A stretch of DNA of 64,000 nt from Charina bottae (lineage: Eukaryota; Chordata; Lepidosauria; Squamata; Charinaidae), in assembly GCA_023362775.1 (NCBI GenBank), contig JALMGJ010000002.1, forward strand, positions 57,492,914 to 57,556,913. Reading direction: 5' to 3'. Below the pieces are notes generated by a model, which was not told the DNA's origin, ran no database searches, and saw nothing but the letters and a program-made list of their open reading frames with translations. The position numbers and the translations under genes are program-made. This document shows, in pieces, positions 59,588 through 64,000 of this stretch. Position 1 is the stretch's first letter. Every line of letters begins with the position of its first letter.

Positions 59588-59929
59588 GAAGGGGTGTGGT
59601 GGCTCAGCGGGTAAGATGCCAGGCTTGTTGATCGGAAGATCGCAAGTTTGGAGGTTTGAATCCCTAGTCCCGCGTGACGGAGTGAGCTCTTGCACTAGCC
59701 CCAGCTCTTGTCAACCTAGCAATTCAAAAGCATGCAAATGCAAGTAGATGAATATGTACCACTTCGGTGGGTAGGTAACAGCGTTCTGCGTGCATCATGC
59801 TGGCCACATGAACATGGAAGCATCTTCGGACAACGCTAGCTCTTCGGCTAACAAATGGAGATGAGCACTGGCCCCTAGAGTCAGACACGACTGCACAAAT
59901 GTGCGGGGGGAACCTTTACCTTTACCTTT
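59588..59929 (+). mobile_element. Sauria SINE with 13-bp duplication
   Basis: The tRNA-like head (gtggctcagcgggtaag, ggtttgaatccc), middle and BovB-like end (agagtcagacacgactg) are followed by (ACCTTT)n. Perfect AATTTTAATCAAT flanks (59575-59587 and 59930-59942). Confidence 0.9.
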
Positions 59930-60221
59930 AATTTTAATCAATATTGATTTAATCCAGGTATGGAAAAATTGATTTAGTGCCCAATCCATTTCCCTTCCCT
60001 AGTCTCTGAGTGTTCTGTTCTTTCACCAGGGCTTTGCTTTTCTATTACGTGATTGAAATTAAATTAATTAAATATAAAAGATAATTAAAGCAGCTGCTTC
60101 AAGGTGCACCCACTGCTCTAGAACAACTGCTTTAAGTAGGCTTCAGTGTACATATGTAAGGGAATAGCCATGTATATGTGTATAAATGTACGTAAGTGGC
60201 TTTATGTGTAAAAGTAAGGAA

Positions 60222-60420
60222 AATTCCCCTTCAAGTCAAGGTTGACTCCTGGTACTTCATGGCCAAATCCATATAGGATTTTGAGCAACCATACAGAAGT
60301 GGTATGATATTTATTCCTGAATTTCTTTTCTTCCCTGTATAGCCTTAACCCCTGTATTCATTGGTGGTGTCCCATTCAAGTAATAATCATGTGCTTAGCT
60401 ATTCGAGGTCAGCTTGCTGG
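60222..60420 (-). mobile_element. 5S-rRNA-related SINE, diverged copy
   Basis: The + strand has cttcaagtcaaggttgactc, cctggtacttcatgg and ggtgtcccattcaagtaata, corresponding to the better copy at 55260. Confidence 0.5.
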
Positions 60421-60470
60421 CTTATATGTGAAAGAGCGAGTAACCTGATGTGTCTGGGTAGAAAGAATAT

Positions 60471-60531
60471 TTATTTATTCATTCATTCATTCATTCATTC
60501 ATTCATTCATTCATTCATTCATTCATTCATT
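60471..60531 (+). repeat. (ATTC)n microsatellite
   Basis: About 15 ATTC units. Confidence 0.95.
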
Positions 60532-60539
60532 TCCAAAAT

Positions 60540-61535
60540 CTGTATGCTCCCTGATCCACCAAGCTCTAGTTGGCTTCCATAGATAAAGCAATAAAAGCAT
60601 TAAAAACAAGGTAAATAAAATAAAAATTCCTAACTTTATTAAGGGGATATCTGAGAGAGAGTGAAGGAAGTGTTGAGAGGACTGAGCTTACAGTATATTA
60701 GATTGGGTAAAAAACCAGTGTTGTATGTACTTGTTTATACCTCACAACCCTTCATATACAAATACGTGGACTTTTGATTACGACAGGGAAATCTTAACAC
60801 CTTTCAAGGGTCCCTCTTTTTTCCCCTACCTCCCCCTTTGGTACTTAAAACAATGGTATCCTGCATGGCCAAGTTTGATAAGTGGGGTTGTAGAAGAGCT
60901 TAAAATAAATCAATTCCATTTCTGTACAAACACGGTCAAAGCAGAGCCTGATAAGTATGACATCATGATAATAGCATGGTTCTTGGCAGCCCTCTCTCCA
61001 CAATTTTCAAGGAAAATACAAGGTGCTTGGCAACTCACCATCCATATAAAAAGTGAACAGAGAAAGAAATCACACTAAGTCATGCTCGTCAACATCAATT
61101 ATGCCAAGGAAACCATTGAGTGGTTTACACTTTGCTCAGTGACAGCGGGATTTCAAAGTAAAAGAAGGATCCTGCTGAAAGAGAAAATAAAAGTCCTGTT
61201 TACACATTCCAGTTATTCCAACAACACAGTGAATATGCAAATGTTTAAAAAGTACTATTACATAAATTTTAAGTCAGAATATCCCTACAATATTATAAGG
61301 ATGAAAATAGAGAACCCAGAATAAAATAAGAGTTTATGCACTTTCAACAGAGTGAATGTTCAATATTTATTTTACATAACTACAGACATGTTGGAGTAAA
61401 ACTCCATAGTACTGCATAATTGAAGACTATTAGGAAGCTGAAGGCACTAACTACTAAGCTATGTAATTGAGACAACCTGTTCCTTTTAATTTTCAAACTA
61501 TTCCTGTAGCCAAAAGGAAGAGAATCTGTTTGGAG
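60540..61535. other. CHL1 intron, anonymous sequence
   Basis: A frame of 117 codons (60725-61078) is open, but has no recognisable domain or splice support. Confidence 0.5.
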
Positions 61536-61551
61536 TTTAATACTGAACATG

Positions 61552-61743
61552 TCGATGAAGGTTCTCAGTCATCCAGGTGGAACAGTCTATAGCTTGAATC
61601 ATGTCAACTGGATTTCTATTTTCTCAGTGGAAATGTTTCGCTCCTTATCCAAGAAGCTTCTTCAGTCTGAAGAAGCTTCTTGGATAAGGAGCGAAACGTT
61701 TCCACTGAGAAAATAGAAATCCAGTTGACATGATTCAAGCTAC
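61552..61743 (+). mobile_element. Short palindromic retroelement with hammerhead-like cores (copy 2)
   Basis: Same architecture as 44027-44225: left-only leader tcgatgaaggttctcagtca, then a palindrome (61590-61742) with 76-base arms, a single T at 61666 and one visible mismatch (aaatg against aaacg). A perfect 13-bp duplication AATACTGAACATG flanks it (61539-61551 and 61744-61756). The core CTGAAGA, stem GCTTCTT/AAGGAGC with loop GGAT, then GAAAC lies at 61667-61697. Confidence 0.87.
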
Positions 61744-61769
61744 AATACTGAACATGACATTTGAGGTAT

Positions 61770-61900
61770 CCAGAAATGGCAACTGGTGCAAAATGTGGCA
61801 GCCAGGCTGTTAGCCAGTGGAAAAAGTCCAGCTTGTATTGAGAGATCTGTACTGGCTGCCAATTGCTTCCCACAGTTGAAGGTGTTGGTCTTGGTCTTTA
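61770..61900 (+). mobile_element. Diverged L2/CR1-group ORF2 scrap
   Basis: Encodes WQLVQNVAARLLASGKS and, in pieces, LKVLVLVFKSMPHLEV, resembling the C-terminal ORF2 segment LQLVQNAAARAVIG ... FKVLVITFKALH of the L2 copies. A different, older family. Confidence 0.55.
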
Positions 61901-61904
61901 AATC

Positions 61905-62785
61905 TATGCCACACTTAGAAGTCCTTTCTTCCCATTGGTCTTGGACCTCATTCCTCTAATCCAGTATTATAGTACTGAGTCCTACAGCTGTGGGCCAAGG
62001 GCTTCTCCTTCAACCACTTCTCCTTCTTCTCTTTGTTTACTTCCCAGTCCAACTGTCCTTGGGATCTTTCCCCATACTCAACATTGTTAATCTTTGAAGG
62101 AGATCAACAAGCAGCAGTCAGGCGATTTTGCTGGCCTCAATAGCAGGATGTGAAAGAGATAAATATATATGGACAAGAACATAGCTTGAGGTTGATGGGG
62201 AATTCCTCAGGGCTGCTTTTTCAAGCTAGGGAACCAGACAGATACAGAGAAAAGAGTTTCTTTTAGAGGAGAATTATTCACATTTCAACCTTCATATAAT
62301 CTATTACTAGATCTGGTTTAGTTTCAACATTCTTTTTTTTTAACTCTCTCATCTTTTTGGTAATATGATACATCAGTTTTAGCCTATGTGGTTGAAAGAT
62401 TTGGGGCAAAGATATAAAACAAGGTTTAATTTGAGTGTTCATACATGGAGTAGTATTCTTTTTTTTCTTTTCTTTTCATAGGGTAAATGCCTATGTACTT
62501 TAAAATAATATTTCTCCATTGGCAGCTTTTTTTTCATACCATCCCTCATTCCTCCTCTTTAAGGACTGACACTGGTGAAGTAAGAACTAATGATTCATAC
62601 GGAACCAACATCTACAACTTTCAAGGCTGGAAAGAGAAGAGCCAAAAATCTGTTGACTCAAAAGTCCAAGAGGGAAAGGCCTAGGATTTAAACCCTGGAG
62701 ATGTCTGTATGTCTATCTCCTACTGTAGAACACAGGAATCAAGCCTTATGCAGATTATTCCTTGTCTGCAATAAAGCAACTAATA
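61905..62785. other. CHL1 intron, anonymous sequence
   Basis: Nothing recognised. Confidence 0.5.
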
Positions 62786-62794
62786 TACAGTAAT

Positions 62795-63029
62795 TGTCAG
62801 GGGAAGCAGAGAGGAGGGCGGAGCACTGGATAAGAAGCGAGCACGCAGCTCAGAGAGCCTAGCCTATTTCCCCAAACGTCAGAAGAAAGCTCCACCCTAG
62901 GTTGAGCTGATATACTTGGGAATCTTCAGGCACTGTTAGTTTAGCAGGATTTCTGCTTGTAGGTATGCAATAAACACTAGAGACTAGATTCCTGGCCTCG
63001 GCGTGTTATTTCTGCATCTACACACGACA
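62795..63029 (+). mobile_element. Solo LTR with 5-bp duplication GTAAT
   Basis: It starts TGTCAGGGG, ends ACACGACA, and is flanked by GTAAT (62790-62794 and 63030-63034). A polyadenylation signal in gcaataaacac lies about 60 bases from the end. 235 bases, no internal region; different sequence from the LTR at 33671. Confidence 0.8.
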
Positions 63030-63034
63030 GTAAT

Positions 63035-63860
63035 CATGTGAAGTCTGATTAGATTCTGCTGTTACTGAATGTGAGGTCAGTTCTCTGAAGAATCTATATT
63101 TCTGTCCCTGGTATCAAGTCTGACACCACTATATAGTTATAGACTATCACCAGCTACCAAACAGATTCAGTATTCTGTATCTGTATTTCAGTAGCTACTG
63201 CATAGATGACAGTAGTGAATATGAGAGCATCTTTTATCTACCAGATGATATGGCAGATTGCCTGCCAATTTTCCAGAGCAACCTTAATGTTTTATGGAGT
63301 TTCATTTTAGCACTTCAGAAATCTAATGTACATGCCTATATTCAATCTTAGTCCTCACTGTGGTGCTTAAGGATCTTCATGCATATTCACTTGATTTGTA
63401 TCAGTTCATTGGCATGGTGACTTACTACTGTGGGACATGTCTGTCACTCTAGCATACAGCCACAGTTCAGGAAAGATTGGAGCATCACTCCCATGATCTT
63501 GTTTCCAATGTGTCATTAGGGAGACAGTTAACAGTATTCTTGGCTTGTAAAAATGGCTAATAACTGTATTCTGCCACTGTAAGTGAGCATCAGATAGACT
63601 AGAGAAACTGCAATACAGGGAAAAAGAAAAAGAAAACAGTAAGTACTGTGACACAATAACAATACACCAAAGGCTCCTGCTCAGGAGACATGCACAGTAT
63701 GAATCAAATCTTGTGTGATGTTACAAGTCCTTTTCCCCTTTCACTTCACATAATCAGACTGCCTGAAGCTTCCTTCAGAGCAAAAAGGATTTGAGATATG
63801 AAACCATAATTGCTGGCCATTCCCTCTTTCCTTCCTTAAGGGACACTCTTTATTCAAAAG
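63035..63860. other. CHL1 intron, anonymous sequence
   Basis: Nothing recognised. Confidence 0.5.
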
Positions 63861-63865
63861 ACTAT

Positions 63866-63932
63866 AGAACCACCCAGGGTCCCTCCTTGTGGGGGAGATG
63901 GGTGGGATATAAATGTGACAAATATAGATAGG
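63866..63932 (+). mobile_element. L2-type 3' tail fragment
   Basis: gaaccacccagggtccctcc, gggggagatgggtgggatat and aaatg... match the L2 tail with some divergence. Confidence 0.65.
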
Positions 63933-64000
63933 AGAATATTGCGTCAGTAGTTTTTATCTTCTTGGGCAATGAAAAACCCATGCCAGTCTAGTTTCCATTT

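Noticed and set aside
60725..61078. 117-codon frame as a possible extra exon or gene
   Set aside because: It lies in the CHL1 intron with no matching acceptor/donor phase, no Ig-domain motif and no recognisable family.
61569..61743. Classical type III hammerhead using the palindrome arms as stem III
   Set aside because: Stem III can be drawn, but the required stem I next to the CTGA box does not pair, so only a hammerhead-like core is claimed.

Overview
This window is AT-rich vertebrate nuclear DNA, most likely from a squamate reptile (lizard or snake). The clues are two Sauria-type SINEs ending in ACCTTT repeats, a BovB LINE 3' end, 5S-rRNA-related SINEs, tRNA SINEs, L2/CR1-group LINEs with the 'accgcccagagtc...gggcggt' 3' tail, and long GATA/GATAGA-type microsatellites. 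There are no bacterial features, operons, CRISPR arrays or rRNA/tRNA genes.

The only host gene I can support is the 5' end of a CHL1-like L1-family neural cell adhesion gene on the + strand. Three coding exons are visible: 42201-42383 (start codon and signal peptide), 53010-53115 and 54617-54807. The last two encode the first Ig domain. All have consensus splice sites and compatible phases, and together give 129 codons plus one base. No further exon is recognisable up to 64000, so the gene runs off the right edge. The splice acceptor before the ATG exon implies at least one 5' non-coding exon upstream, inside or left of the window; I cannot place it.

Everything else is intron or flank built of transposable elements. 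Bases 550-15050 are an L2-type LINE cluster: one nearly intact copy (550-4424), a joined pair of partial copies (5993-9148) and a copy with an internal deletion (12022-15030). A minus-strand LINE of another clade, itself split by a MITE, lies between the first two. Bases 15060-16115 hold a Penelope-like element with a GIY-YIG endonuclease domain and a hammerhead-like core. Bases 18339-18870 are an R4/Dong-like LINE 3' end broken by a hAT MITE with a perfect 8-bp target duplication. From 20 to 42 kb there are mostly anonymous AT-rich sequence, microsatellites, a 978-bp L1-like insertion with a perfect 17-bp duplication, a solo LTR and assorted SINEs. The first visible CHL1 intron (42384-53009) carries an L2 fragment, a perfect 165-bp palindromic element, a Sauria SINE, an R4/Dong fragment, CR1 remnants, a TA-flanked MITE and a young L1. 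The last intron (54808 onward) carries a GC-rich hAT element inside a CR1-type context, a second palindromic element, a Sauria SINE and a second solo LTR.

The most unusual signal is the pair of short near-perfect palindromic elements at 44027-44225 and 61552-61743. Each is flanked by its own perfect 13-14 bp target duplication, and each carries a hammerhead-like core (CTGAAGA, 7-bp stem, GAAAC) on both strands. They look like a non-autonomous foldback family mobilised by retrotransposition, perhaps related to Penelope elements. A primary transcript of the CHL1-like gene should contain both hairpins.
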